Shown here: positions 8,247 to 17,212 of the stretch, one piece after another
How positions within the stretch are numbered: position 1 is the stretch's first letter
How the letters are laid out: each line of letters opens with the position of its first letter
NCBI RefSeq assembly: GCF_003584125.1
Contig: NZ_QXFL01000001.1
Span: 310,001 to 374,000, forward strand
Direction of reading: 5' to 3'
Length of the DNA: 64,000 nt
DNA from: Aurantiacibacter zhengii
Lineage (GTDB): Bacteria > Pseudomonadota > Alphaproteobacteria > Sphingomonadales > Sphingomonadaceae
Notes under the pieces: model-generated
Seen by the model: only the letters and a program-made list of their open reading frames with translations
What the model was told of the DNA's origin: nothing
Database searches by the model: none
Position numbers and translations under genes: made by a program

Positions 8247-9189
8247 GCCGCGCGGCCACCGGGGCGGAAATGATCATCTGGACAAGGTGATAGGCAAGAA
8301 CCGGAAGCAGGACGAGACCAGCCGTCGCAGGCGGAAACAGCACGCTCGCCAGCGGCGCACCAAGCGCGATGCTTTTCTGCGCGCCCGCAAACAGGAAGGC
8401 GATGCGGTCTCCGCGGGTGAGTGCCAGGGCTCCCCCCGCCAGCCATGATCCTGCGAAGCCCAGTAACAGGAACGCGCCGATCAGCAGCGCGAGCCACGCC
8501 CAGGCCGACAGGCTGACCAGTGTCCAGAGCCCCTGCTCCACGGCTGCCGAAAACGCGACATAGACGGCTATCGCAATGGCGCTGCGATCCGCCCAACTCA
8601 GCAGCGTGCGATTTTCTGCCACGAAATGGCCGGCCTGCTTCTGGAAAATCTGTCCAAGGGCGAACGGCAACAGCAGGATGAGGCCAATCCGCTGCAACCC
8701 GTCCAGATCGATCCCCACATCGCTGCCTGCCGCCAGAGACAGCAGTGGCGCGGTGACAAACACGCCGAGAATGTTGATGACACCCGCGGCGACGACAGAA
8801 GCCGCCACATTGCCGCCCGCGATCGAGCAATAGGCCGTTGCCGACTGGACCGTGGATGGTAGCAGGCCGAGAAACAGCAGGCCCAAGGCAACAGTCGGGG
8901 GCAGCACACTCGCACCAATCTGCGATAGCCCCCAACCGGCCAGCCCCATGACGCCAAAGACCCAGACGATCAGCGGCAGAAGGAAGCGCGCGTTGCGCAC
9001 GCCCTTCAGCACCTGCTCTCTTGGCAGGCGCAGGCCATTCAGCAGGAACAGGAAGAAAATGGCGGCATCTGAGATCACACGGGCCACGTCGCGCCCCTCC
9101 CCGGTGACCGGTGCCACACTGGCGAGCGCGATCGCCAGCAGCAGTAACCGGACCAGGGGATCGAAGAGGTTCTTCACGCGCGCGATCAT
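8221..9189 (-). CDS. Bile acid:sodium symporter-like (SBF/BASS, YfeH-type) transporter
   Basis: The 322-residue inner-membrane protein has about nine or ten TM segments. Features of the SBF_like/YfeH branch are LFLNGLRLPREQVLKGVRN near residue 50, GLLPSTVQSATAYCSIAGGN near residue 110 and AGAQKSIALGAPLASVLFP near residue 270. Homologues move organic anions with Na+; the native substrate is unknown. ATG 9189 is used; GTG 9195 is an alternative, and neither has a clear ribosome site. The 3' end overlaps the convergent DUF475 gene. It lies just downstream of prsR on the same strand, with only about 25 bases between, so read-through from prsKR is possible. Confidence 0.85.
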   Translation of the reverse strand: MIARVKNLFDPLVRLLLLAIALASVAPVTGEGRDVARVISDAAIFFLFLLNGLRLPREQVLKGVRNARFLLPLIVWVFGVMGLAGWGLSQIGASVLPPTVALGLLFLGLLPSTVQSATAYCSIAGGNVAASVVAAGVINILGVFVTAPLLSLAAGSDVGIDLDGLQRIGLILLLPFALGQIFQKQAGHFVAENRTLLSWADRSAIAIAVYVAFSAAVEQGLWTLVSLSAWAWLALLIGAFLLLGFAGSWLAGGALALTRGDRIAFLFAGAQKSIALGAPLASVLFPPATAGLVLLPVLAYHLVQMIISAPVAARLSRGSAHP

Positions 9190-9214
9190 CGCCACGCGCT
9201 GTGCCGCTGCGATG

Positions 9215-10582
9215 TCAGGTCTGCAAGTCGTATTGCTTGATCAGGTCATAGAGGGTCGGGCGACTGATCCCCAGCATCTTGGCCGTGCTGGAAATATTCC
9301 CTTCGCTGCGGGCCAGAGCGTGGCGGATCATCCTGCGGTCCGACTTCTCCCGCGCGCTCTTAAGATTGAGGACTTGCGCATCCTCCTCGTCCGCGTCGCC
9401 TAAGTCGAGATCGTCGGCTTTCACCAGCTTGCCATCGGCCATGATTACGGCGCGTTTTACCCGGTTTTCCAGTTCGCGCACGTTGCCGGGCCACGCCCAG
9501 CCGTCGATCGCGGCGAGTGCATCGGGCGCAAACCCATTGATGGAGGGATTCATTTCCTCGGCAAAGCGCTTGAGGAACACCTTGGCCAACAAGGTTGCAT
9601 CGCCCGGACGCTCAGCCAGCGAAGGGATCTTCACGACCACTTCGGCAAGGCGATAGAACAGATCTTCGCGAAAGCGCCCATCGGTGATCATGCCTTCGAG
9701 ATCCTGGTGGGTGGCGCAGACGATCCTCGTGTCGACCGGAATGGACTTGCGCCCGCCGATCCGTTCGATGGTCCGTTCCTGCAGGAAGCGCAGCAGCTTG
9801 ACCTGCAACGGCAAGGGAATGTCGCCAACCTCGTCGAGGAACAGCGTGCCACCGTTGGCGAGCTCGATCTTGCCTTCGGTCGTCTTGACAGCGCCGGTGA
9901 AGGCACCCTTTTCGTGGCCGAACAGTTCGCTTTCTAGCAGGTTCTCCGGGATTGCCGCGCAATTGATGGCGACGAAATTTCCGTCTCTGCGACCGCTTGC
10001 ATCGTGCACGCCGCGCGCCAGCAATTCCTTGCCGGTACCGCTGGCACCCAGCAACATCACGGAAACGTTGGTGTTCGCGACACGCTCGATCGTACGTGCG
10101 ACCTTCACCATCTCCGGAGCGGAAGTGATGAGGCTGCCCAGCACCGTGTTCCCCTCCCCCGACTTTGCGGCAAGGCGACGGTTTTCCTCTTCGATGCGGT
10201 GCAGATTCAGTGCCCTGCGTACGATCAGGCCAAGCTGGTCTATATCAACGGGCTTCTGGTAGAAGTCGTAGGCCCCGCGCTCGATGGCGCCCAGGGCGCT
10301 TTCCCGCGCTCCGTGGCCGGAGGCGACGATGACCTTCGTATCCGGTTTCAGCGCCATGATTGCATCGAGCACGGCGAACCCTTCGCTGGTGCCGTCGGGA
10401 TCGGGCGGCAACCCCAGATCGAGCGTGACAACCGGCGGTTCTTCCGAACGCAGAGCGGCGATGGCACTTTCCCGGTCACCGGCGATGATAACCTCGAAAT
10501 CCTCGTACGCCCACTTGAGCTGCGCCTGCAGTCCGGCATCGTCCTCGACGATCAGCAGCTTGGGTTTGGTATCGGCCATCAT
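9215..10582 (-). CDS. prsR: PrsR, sigma-54-dependent response regulator of the XrtA/PEP-CTERM system
   Basis: The protein is an NtrC-type activator of 455 residues. The receiver domain (1-120) contains the phospho-acceptor region VVTLDLGLPP. The AAA+ domain (about 145-380) has Walker A GASGTGKELLARG, the sigma-54 loop GAFTGA within ELFGHEKGAFTGA, and Walker B GGTLFLDEVGDIP. A Fis-type HTH closes the protein (EGNISSTAKMLGISRPTLYDLIKQYDL). Pairing with a PrsK-type kinase and a TIGR03013 sugar transferase identifies it as the PEP-CTERM-box regulator family (TIGR02915). It presumably activates exopolysaccharide and PEP-CTERM genes located elsewhere. The start codon overlaps the prsK stop, so kinase and regulator are coupled. 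No exosortase or PEP-CTERM protein was found in this window. Confidence 0.92.
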   Translation of the reverse strand: MMADTKPKLLIVEDDAGLQAQLKWAYEDFEVIIAGDRESAIAALRSEEPPVVTLDLGLPPDPDGTSEGFAVLDAIMALKPDTKVIVASGHGARESALGAIERGAYDFYQKPVDIDQLGLIVRRALNLHRIEEENRRLAAKSGEGNTVLGSLITSAPEMVKVARTIERVANTNVSVMLLGASGTGKELLARGVHDASGRRDGNFVAINCAAIPENLLESELFGHEKGAFTGAVKTTEGKIELANGGTLFLDEVGDIPLPLQVKLLRFLQERTIERIGGRKSIPVDTRIVCATHQDLEGMITDGRFREDLFYRLAEVVVKIPSLAERPGDATLLAKVFLKRFAEEMNPSINGFAPDALAAIDGWAWPGNVRELENRVKRAVIMADGKLVKADDLDLGDADEEDAQVLNLKSAREKSDRRMIRHALARSEGNISSTAKMLGISRPTLYDLIKQYDLQT

Positions 10583-12693
10583 GCAACCTCGTTGGTCTTT
10601 TCTTGTTCGTTCATGGTTCGGATCAGGTCTGCCGTTTCGTTGAGTGGCAGGCGGACAATGAACCGGGTGCCCAGCCCTTCACGCGATTCTACGTCCAGTT
10701 GGCCGCCCATCGCGCGTACGAGTTCCCGCGCTTCGAACGCGCCGATGCCGAAACCGCCAGGCTTGGACGAATGGAACGGCTTGAACAGCTTCGTGCGCAT
10801 GAATTCCGGGGTCATCCCCTCGCCCGAATCCACCACTTCGATGATCGCGCTCGCGCCTTCGCGGCGAAGCTCGAGGGTAACGGGCGATGTTCCATCGCTG
10901 GCCTCGATGCCATTCTGGACAAGGTGTGCCAGCGCCTGCTCCAGCGCCTCAGCATCGGCCTTCACCGTACAAGGCGCGCGGGGCGAAACCACGACCCGGT
11001 GCTTGCCGGCGTATTGATCTTCGACACGGCGCAGGAGCACATCGAGGCGGACCGCTTCCCTCTCCTTCCCACCGTGGCTGCCATAGCGGCTGAGGCGCGC
11101 CAGAAGCGCCTGCAACTTGTCAGTGGAATTGCGCAGGGTCAGGATCATGTCGGCACGAAACGCCGGATTGTCGGCATGCTTCTCGGCATTGCCGGCAAGC
11201 AGCGAGAGCTGGCTGGCGAGGTTCTTTATATCGTGCATGACGAACGCGATACGGCGGTTGAATTCATCGAACCGTTGCGCCTCGCCCAGCGCATCCTGGC
11301 TGTTGCGCTCGGCAAGATAGCTCGCCAACTGCCGTCCGACAACGCGAAGCAGGTCGAAATCCTCCCAGTCCAGTCGCCGGGCGACTGCGGGGCGAGCCAG
11401 TACCACGACGCCCACCAGTCGCTCGTAATGCAGCAGCGGCACCAGCGCCCACGACAGTTCGTCCTCGATCAACCAGTCGGGCGCGGCGACCAATGGCACG
11501 CCGGTTTCGTCGCCCGTGCGCACGTCGTCCAGATCGACGATGAACTGGTTCTCGGCCAGGAAGCGGGCCCCCAGCGTATCGAGAGCGACGGCGGGCACGT
11601 GAATATCGGGCCACTGCCATCGTGCTTCCAGCGCCAGTCCGCCTTCCTCTCGCGGCGTCAGCAGCAGGCCCGACTGGCTGTCGGTAATATCCGCCACGGC
11701 CTGAACGACACGCTCGGGCAACGGGGCGGCCTGGGGGCCAGCGCGGCCAATCGTGTCCGTAAAGCGCAACCATTCCGCGCGGTAATCATACCGATGCTGA
11801 AACAGGTTCTTGGACAGGGTGACCCGCAGCCAGCTACGCAATTTCTTCGAGGGTAGCAGGGTCAAAGCCACCGCGCTTGCGAGCAGGACGAACCCGGATT
11901 GCAGGATGCCGCCATAATCGCTGCCCAGATACGCCAGCCCTTGGGCGATCACCACCATCACCCCCAGGTAGGCGCCAATCAGAAGCAGCGAAAACGACTG
12001 GAAGGTCACGCTGCGCGAAGGCCGGAACAGCAGTTCCCCCTTGCTGCGCAGTGTGCCCATGGCCAGCAATACTACGGCAACAGCCAGGGCCAGGCTTCGC
12101 AGTTCCGCCAGCAGCGTCGGCATGGCGTTATCGAGATAGGCGATGGTGTAGAAATTCAGGTCGTAAAGCCACAGCACACCCAGCGCGGCGGCCGGCCAGC
12201 GCAGCCCTTGTCGCGCCTCTGCGGATGCGCCGGCATAGAGATTGTGTACGAGGACCAGCGCGCCGATGCAGAACAGGAGGCGGAACGTGATGGCAAAGCG
12301 CATCACGAGCAATTCCACTTCCAGGGTGCCAGCGTATTGCGTGGCCAGGACCAGCAGGGCAACCTGCAACAGTTCCACCAGCCCCAGCGAAAAGACCACG
12401 GGCCTCACCAGTCCGAGACCGCTCTCCCGGTCGCTATGGCCAAACAGGCGATAGAGCATCCACAACCAGGCGAGGTTGCTGGCAATCGACAGGCAGGCCG
12501 TGGCAACGTTGGCCATGCCGAGACCGATCATGGCAAAGGCCCACATCGCAGCGCAGAAAAGAGCGGCCGAACAGGCGCTGATCGCCGGACCGTGCGCACG
12601 CTGGCTGGTGGCCAGCCACATTGCCAGCGCGACAGCGGAACAGGCCGTCAGCAGGTAGGCGAACTGCGTGGCGATGTCCCACAGCGGCGGCAT
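10579..12693 (-). CDS. prsK: PrsK, XrtA/PEP-CTERM system membrane histidine kinase
   Basis: This 704-residue sensor kinase has an N-terminal block of about eight TM helices (1-290). A GAF-like domain (roughly 320-490) follows, and then an HDxxN-type kinase core with the phospho-acceptor His in FVMHDIKNLASQLS. The N box is HLVQNGIEAS and the G boxes are DSGEGMTPEFM and GGFGIGAFEAR. This order is that of PrsK (TIGR02916). ATG 12693 was chosen because it overlaps the TGA of the upstream sugar transferase gene as TGATG and begins directly before the first TM helix. Longer in-frame starts lie inside the neighbour. It would phosphorylate PrsR. The signal is unknown. Confidence 0.92.
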   Translation of the reverse strand: MPPLWDIATQFAYLLTACSAVALAMWLATSQRAHGPAISACSAALFCAAMWAFAMIGLGMANVATACLSIASNLAWLWMLYRLFGHSDRESGLGLVRPVVFSLGLVELLQVALLVLATQYAGTLEVELLVMRFAITFRLLFCIGALVLVHNLYAGASAEARQGLRWPAAALGVLWLYDLNFYTIAYLDNAMPTLLAELRSLALAVAVVLLAMGTLRSKGELLFRPSRSVTFQSFSLLLIGAYLGVMVVIAQGLAYLGSDYGGILQSGFVLLASAVALTLLPSKKLRSWLRVTLSKNLFQHRYDYRAEWLRFTDTIGRAGPQAAPLPERVVQAVADITDSQSGLLLTPREEGGLALEARWQWPDIHVPAVALDTLGARFLAENQFIVDLDDVRTGDETGVPLVAAPDWLIEDELSWALVPLLHYERLVGVVVLARPAVARRLDWEDFDLLRVVGRQLASYLAERNSQDALGEAQRFDEFNRRIAFVMHDIKNLASQLSLLAGNAEKHADNPAFRADMILTLRNSTDKLQALLARLSRYGSHGGKEREAVRLDVLLRRVEDQYAGKHRVVVSPRAPCTVKADAEALEQALAHLVQNGIEASDGTSPVTLELRREGASAIIEVVDSGEGMTPEFMRTKLFKPFHSSKPGGFGIGAFEARELVRAMGGQLDVESREGLGTRFIVRLPLNETADLIRTMNEQEKTNEVA

Positions 12694-14117
12694 CAGCGGG
12701 CACCTTCCGGCCACAGCACGACGCGAAGGGTCTGCAGCATAATCAGCAGGTCCAGAAACGGCGTGTAGTTCTTGGCGTAGTATAGGTCGTATTCCAGCTT
12801 GTGCCGGGCATCCTCGATACTGGCGCCGTAAGGATAATTGATCTGCGCCCAACCCGTGATACCGGGTTTCACCATGTGACGTTCGGCATAGAACGGCAGT
12901 TTATCGTCGAGATCATCGACGAAGGCAGGCACTTCGGGGCGCGGGCCGACGAAGCTCATCCTGCCGGTCAGTACCGTCCAGACCTGGGGGAGTTCATCAA
13001 TCCGTACCTTGCGGATGAAAGCCCCGACGCGGGTGATCCTGCTGTCGTTTTTCTCGGCCCATTTCGCTCCGTCCTTCTCGGCGTCGGTACGCATGGAGCG
13101 CAGCTTCACGATCTCGAAGGTCTGTCCGTAGAGGCCAACGCGCTGCTGGCGAAAGAATGCCGGCCCCTTGCTGTCCAGCTTAACGATCAGGGCGAACAGC
13201 GCGATGACGGGAAAGGTCACAAGCAGCAGCAGGCCGCTGGCAAGAATGTCGAATACGCGCTTCGCAGCTGAAGAGATTGCCCTGCCCGACGAGAACCCGT
13301 CGGAGAAGATCAGCCAGCTGGGATTGAGAGTGTCGAGGTCGACGCGGCCCGTCTCCCGCTCCATGAAGCTGGAGAATTCGTTGACGTGGACGCCTGCCGT
13401 CTTGACCCGCAAGAGGTCTTTCAAGGGCAGCGAATTGCGCCGCTCTTCCAGCGCCAGAACCACTTCGCTGGCACCCAGCCCGGCGACATGGGCGGAAAGA
13501 TCGGCAATGGATGACCGTGGCACCGCGCCCGGCACCAATTCACGCGCCTGTGTCATGCTGACGTAGCCAACGATAACGAAACCGCTGCCGTCCCTTTCGG
13601 ACAGTTCCTTTAACCGGTGTGCGCGCGCGCCCGCCCCCAGTACCAGGATGCGGCGGCGAAAGGCGGATGTGCCCAGCACATTGCCGACGATGGCCCGGTT
13701 GAGAACCAGGAACGCCACGGCCAGAACCATGGCGTAGAGCAGGGTGGAGCGCCAATAGGTGTGCCCCGGGATCAGGAAGTCGAGCAACGCGAGCGCAAGG
13801 ATCGCAAGGCTGATGGCCACCAGCAGGCGGGCGCAGGCGAACCGGAGGGAGCGCAGGGCTTCCGGTCCGTACACTCCGACAGCGATCATCGCAGCCTGCG
13901 TCGTTACGCAATAACCCAGCAGCGGACCAAGGCGCGAAAGCCACGAACCCGCGTCTGTGTCTATCTGGCTCGCCCGCAGTATCCAGGCCATATCTGCGGC
14001 GACAATGAGCAGGACAAAGTCCAGCGCGCCCAGCAGCAGAACGGCGTGCGGAATATAGTGTTTGAACAGACGAACCATCGCCTCACCGAACCAGATGCCG
14101 AAAGAATTTTCGGTCAA
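12693..14117 (-). CDS. XrtA/PEP-CTERM-associated undecaprenyl-phosphate sugar transferase (TIGR03013-type)
   Basis: This is a polyisoprenyl-phosphate hexose-1-phosphate transferase that would start exopolysaccharide repeat-unit assembly at the inner membrane. There are four or five N-terminal TM helices (about 20-150) and a Rossmann-like CoA-binding domain with RRILVLGAGARAHRL. The catalytic bacterial sugar transferase domain includes KRVFDILASGLLLLV, KLRSMRTDAEKDGAKW, RIDELPQVWTVL, SFVGPRPE and KPGITGWAQINYPYG. Its genetic link to prsK-prsR points to the TIGR03013 subfamily. The start may be TTG 14117 (MTENSFG) or ATG 14078 (MVRLFKHY), and neither is decisive. A GTAAACTTTAC palindrome lies 33 bases upstream of the TTG. 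A second, related transferase is at 49492-50781. Confidence 0.9.
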   Translation of the reverse strand: MTENSFGIWFGEAMVRLFKHYIPHAVLLLGALDFVLLIVAADMAWILRASQIDTDAGSWLSRLGPLLGYCVTTQAAMIAVGVYGPEALRSLRFACARLLVAISLAILALALLDFLIPGHTYWRSTLLYAMVLAVAFLVLNRAIVGNVLGTSAFRRRILVLGAGARAHRLKELSERDGSGFVIVGYVSMTQARELVPGAVPRSSIADLSAHVAGLGASEVVLALEERRNSLPLKDLLRVKTAGVHVNEFSSFMERETGRVDLDTLNPSWLIFSDGFSSGRAISSAAKRVFDILASGLLLLVTFPVIALFALIVKLDSKGPAFFRQQRVGLYGQTFEIVKLRSMRTDAEKDGAKWAEKNDSRITRVGAFIRKVRIDELPQVWTVLTGRMSFVGPRPEVPAFVDDLDDKLPFYAERHMVKPGITGWAQINYPYGASIEDARHKLEYDLYYAKNYTPFLDLLIMLQTLRVVLWPEGAR

Positions 14118-14144
14118 TGGTTCGGTTAACCGCGAGGTATGAAA

Positions 14145-14165
14145 TGTCGGTAAACTTTACAGTAC
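14145..14165 (-). promoter_or_regulatory. Candidate regulatory palindrome upstream of the prs operon
   Basis: GTAAA-C-TTTAC at 14150-14160 is a perfect inverted repeat in the only intergenic region ahead of the sugar transferase-prsK-prsR unit. On the coding strand it reads TGTAAAGTTTACCGACA. By position it could be a PrsR (PEP-CTERM box) site. No matching -24/-12 promoter was found nearby, so the assignment is tentative. Confidence 0.35.
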
Positions 14166-14184
14166 CGTCATTTCATCTGCGGAA

Positions 14185-14487
14185 TTATTCGGAAACGCCC
14201 TCGGCAGCGTCCTGTGCGGCCTGTCCCGCATCTTGCGCGGCATCGCCGATCTGGCCTGCCGCATCGCCCACGCTGCCGGCCGCATCGGCGACGGCGTTGT
14301 CCTTGGCGATTTCCGCATCGCTCATTTGCGAAAAGACGACGAATGCAACGACTGCAAGAACCAGTAGCCCAAGCAGCAGACCCCACTTGGTGCCACCACC
14401 AGAGCGGGGCTCGTCATGCACCACCGTAGTCGTGGTGTGGGTATTGCCGCTGGGCGTTTCGGTCGTAGTGATGCGTTCTTCAGTCAT
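14185..14487 (-). CDS. Small membrane protein with Ala/Asp/Gly-rich helical repeats
   Basis: This 100-residue protein of unknown function has a polar Thr-rich cytoplasmic N-terminus (residues 1-34) and one TM helix (about 35-52, GLLLGLLVLAVVAFVVFS). A low-complexity amphipathic tail follows, built of imperfect seven- to eleven-residue units such as VGDAAGQIGDAAQDAGQAAQDAAE. The tail resembles LEA-like or coiled helical repeats. A family could not be named. Start ATG 14487 begins MTEERITTTE. It lies 67 bases upstream of the exopolysaccharide regulatory operon on the same strand and could be its first gene. It faces away from the 14624 gene across a 136-base intergenic region with paired TTAAC sites. 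Confidence 0.65.
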   Translation of the reverse strand: MTEERITTTETPSGNTHTTTTVVHDEPRSGGGTKWGLLLGLLVLAVVAFVVFSQMSDAEIAKDNAVADAAGSVGDAAGQIGDAAQDAGQAAQDAAEGVSE

Positions 14488-14571
14488 GCCAAATCTCCGG
14501 TATTTCGGCGATAAATCCGCGATGAGCCAAAACGGTTCCGGTGAGACAGCCGATTTACGGATAACCGGGAT

Positions 14572-14599
14572 TTAACCATGTCCTCGTCCGAGGGGTTAA
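14572..14599 (+). promoter_or_regulatory. Paired TTAAC element (TTAACCAT ... TTAACG) with internal hairpin
   Basis: TTAACCAT at 14572 and TTAACG at 14596 are 24 bases apart, the same spacing as upstream of the two PilZ genes. Between them CCTCG-TC-CGAGG (14582-14593) is a perfect inverted repeat. A further TTAA lies at 14610. TTAACCAT equals the CtrA half-site consensus. It probably controls the gene starting at 14624. Confidence 0.45.
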
Positions 14600-14623
14600 C
14601 GGATATGCGTTAAAGCGCCCGTC

Positions 14624-15127
14624 ATGGCGAAGATCTCGAAGCCTCCCGTACCGGCCAAGCTGTACAAGCATTTCGCGGCAGTCACGATCCTGCTGACCGC
14701 CACGATCGCCATGTTTGCAGACGAGGACCAGCGGGCCGCGGCCGAGCAGGCCCAGAGCCGATCTACGTCCAGCGAACCGGCGCCGCACAACACTCCGGCC
14801 TATGGGGAAGCCCGCCTGACCCGTGCCGAGGAAGGTGCATCCGGCTCCTTTGGAAGCGAAGGCGGCAGCTTCGGTGCCCCCATGATGACTCCCGGGGGCG
14901 GCGGAAACCGGTCTTCGATCGCGCGCAGAGCAGTCAATTCCAACCGGCAAATCCTGCCCAACATGACATCGGAAGAGGTCGCCGCGCTGTCGGAAGAGGA
15001 ATACGAACGCTTGCGGGCGCTCTACGCAGCTGCCGGCGCAATAGAAGACGTAGATCGCAGCGCCCAGATGAGTTCGGTAGAAGCTGCCTCGGCCCGGCGC
15101 ATGGGCCACGGTGGTAGCGACTCCTGA
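14624..15127 (+). CDS. Hypothetical membrane-anchored protein
   Basis: The gene encodes a 167-residue protein not assignable to a family. It starts with a short basic stretch (MAKISKPPVPAKLYKHF) and one hydrophobic helix at about residues 17-33, which may act as an uncleaved anchor. A Ser/Gly/Pro-rich disordered middle (50-100) follows, and then an acidic helical segment SEEEVAALSEEEYERLRALY-like near residues 118-138. That topology suggests a periplasmic or secreted low-complexity protein. Start ATG 14624 lies about 25 bases after the paired TTAAC element. It converges with the SLC13 permease gene, ending 15 bases from it. Confidence 0.6.
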   Translation: MAKISKPPVPAKLYKHFAAVTILLTATIAMFADEDQRAAAEQAQSRSTSSEPAPHNTPAYGEARLTRAEEGASGSFGSEGGSFGAPMMTPGGGGNRSSIARRAVNSNRQILPNMTSEEVAALSEEEYERLRALYAAAGAIEDVDRSAQMSSVEAASARRMGHGGSDS

Positions 15128-15141
15128 TCAACGGGGATGAT

Positions 15142-16992
15142 CTACATTCCGTAGGACACGACCAGGAGAAAACTGAGCGTGGCGACCATGATGAGCACTA
15201 GTGGCAAGCCGGTGCGCAGATAGTCCCCGAATGAATAGTTCCCCTCTGCCATGATCAGCATGTTCGTCTGGTAAGCGATCGGCGTTGCGTAACAAAGGTT
15301 GCAACCGAACAGCACAGCCAGAATCAGCGGCTCCTGCGGGAGATCAAGCTGCGTGGCGATGTTGAACGCGATCGGCGTGCCGACAGTCGCAGCCGTGGCG
15401 TTGGAAGCAAAATTGGTGAGCAGGGTCACGAACAGCATGATCGCAGCCAGAACCCCTTCCGGGGGAAGATGCTGCAACCCGAGAGCCATCAACTCGCCCA
15501 GCCATGCTGCAGCGCCGCTGTCGAGAATGATGCGGCCTATCGCAATGCTGGCGGCGACAAGAACAATCACCTTGCCCGAAAGCGCCCTGCCCACCCGGTC
15601 GAACTTCACGCAGCCGGTGACGAACATCAGGATCGCCCCGGCAAGGGCGGAAATCGCGATCGGCATCTTGAGGAGGTATAGCCCATCGCTGCCGATCCAT
15701 GGAATGCCGACGGAGGCAAGCGCGACGGCGCCGAACATGATGACGGCAGCCAGTGTGGCCTTGGAACGGCGCGGCACCACCTTGCCACCTTCGAGTTGCA
15801 GCAGGCTGTCGCCAGAGGCGAAGGAAGCCAGACCATCGGGCAATCCCGTCACGAGCAGCACGTCGCCTTCCGCGAAGCGAATTTCTGCAGAGCCTGGAGA
15901 TTGCATGCCGATCAGGCGCTCTGGGCGATGGATGCCGAGCACGGCGACGCCGTAATGGTCAGCAATCCCGGAACTCGAAAGGGTGCGGTTGAGGATGCGG
16001 CTGTCGGCCGTAACCACCATCTCCACCACTTGGATGTCCTCGCCCTGGGAGCGTGAGCGGCGGGATATGCGATCGACTACCCAGTTCGGCGCAACCTCTC
16101 CGCGCAGGATGCGCATCGCATCTTCGAGGCCCTGATGGGTACCGGAAATCAGCAGCCGCTGCCCTACCTCGAACTGTCCGTCAGGCCTTTCCTCGAACCT
16201 GAAATCGGCGGGCAGACGATCGATGATTTCATCGAAATGCTTGCCCGCCAGTTCGCTGTGCGGGGTTACGCGAAGGCGGGTATGGAAACGCCGCTCCGCC
16301 TGCTGCTCCTCGGTAGAATTGTCCGGCAGCAAGCGCGGCATGACGAGCCAGAGATACGGAAAAGCCACCAGCGCGGCCATCATCACGATGGGGGTATAGT
16401 GGAACACCGACATCTGCGGCATGCCGAGATCGCGCGCGATGCCCACCACCAGAAGGTTTGTGGAGGTGCCGATGGTGGTCGCCATACCGCCAATCAGCAC
16501 GGCGGCATTGAGGGGGATCAGCGTCTTCGAAGCCGGCATTGCCCCTCGCTGCGCCAGCGCCACGAAGATGGGAAGAAGCAGGACCAGCACCGGCGTGTCG
16601 TTCACGATCATCGACAGGCTCATCGCCAGCACGAGCGATACCAGCAAACCCAGTTGCAGGTTCACTTTCCAGACCCGTTCGAGCATCCGCGCAGCAGGCT
16701 CCAGCGCGCCGGTGACAACCAGCCCTCGCCCCATGATCATCAAGGCGCAGATCGTGATCAGCGCATAATGACCGAACCCCCCGAAGGCGAGCACCAGCCC
16801 GTCGGTTGGCTGCGTATGCGGAAGAGGGTAGAAATACAGCCCCACCGCGATCAGCGCGATGGTCAGCAGGCTGATGATTTCGATCGAGACGCGTCCACGT
16901 GCGAAAGCGATGAACACGCCCAGCGTCAGCACCATTGCGGCGATGGCATGGAAGGATGGGGCTTCGATCACGGTCGCCACGACAATTCCCAA
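15142..16992 (-). CDS. SLC13-family permease with two RCK/TrkA-C domains
   Basis: This divalent-anion:Na+ symporter-like inner-membrane protein has 616 residues. Two membrane halves (about 10-210 and 415-615) flank a cytoplasmic insert of two TrkA-C-type regulatory domains, one near RVTPHSELAGKHFDEIIDRL and one near EMVVTADSRILNRTLSSSG. The conserved hairpin sequences SMIVNDTPVLVLLLPI and NFASNATAATVGTPIAFNI carry the Na+/anion-binding SNT-like motifs (here NDT and SNAT). The substrate (sulfate, dicarboxylate or other) cannot be read off. The start is uncertain: TTG 16992 or GTG 16980. The tRNA-Leu gene lies 63 bases upstream on the same strand. Confidence 0.88.
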   Translation of the reverse strand: MGIVVATVIEAPSFHAIAAMVLTLGVFIAFARGRVSIEIISLLTIALIAVGLYFYPLPHTQPTDGLVLAFGGFGHYALITICALMIMGRGLVVTGALEPAARMLERVWKVNLQLGLLVSLVLAMSLSMIVNDTPVLVLLLPIFVALAQRGAMPASKTLIPLNAAVLIGGMATTIGTSTNLLVVGIARDLGMPQMSVFHYTPIVMMAALVAFPYLWLVMPRLLPDNSTEEQQAERRFHTRLRVTPHSELAGKHFDEIIDRLPADFRFEERPDGQFEVGQRLLISGTHQGLEDAMRILRGEVAPNWVVDRISRRSRSQGEDIQVVEMVVTADSRILNRTLSSSGIADHYGVAVLGIHRPERLIGMQSPGSAEIRFAEGDVLLVTGLPDGLASFASGDSLLQLEGGKVVPRRSKATLAAVIMFGAVALASVGIPWIGSDGLYLLKMPIAISALAGAILMFVTGCVKFDRVGRALSGKVIVLVAASIAIGRIILDSGAAAWLGELMALGLQHLPPEGVLAAIMLFVTLLTNFASNATAATVGTPIAFNIATQLDLPQEPLILAVLFGCNLCYATPIAYQTNMLIMAEGNYSFGDYLRTGLPLVLIMVATLSFLLVVSYGM

Positions 16993-17055
16993 AGCCCCGC
17001 AACAAGATCAAGTGAATTCGCCGGAAATGGCGCGGAGATGTCGGAAAATCCTGCC

Positions 17056-17140
17056 TGGTACCTCTGGCCGGACTCGAACCGGCACTTCCGAAGAAACTCG
17101 ATTTTGAGTCGAGCGCGTCTACCAATTCCGCCACAGAGGC
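17056..17140 (-). tRNA. tRNA-Leu (anticodon CAA)
   Basis: The 85-nt gene on the minus strand begins GCCTCTGTGGCGGAATTGGTAG and ends with an encoded CCA. The anticodon stem CTCGA/TCGAG encloses the loop CTCAAAA, giving anticodon CAA (UUG codons). A long variable arm and the TTCGAGTCC T loop confirm a class II tRNA. Confidence 0.97.
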
Positions 17141-17212
17141 GAACCGGGCAGGATGAGGGCGCTTAGCGTTACTTTGTCGCCGCGGCAATCGCTTATCGGC
17201 GAGGCAGATCTG

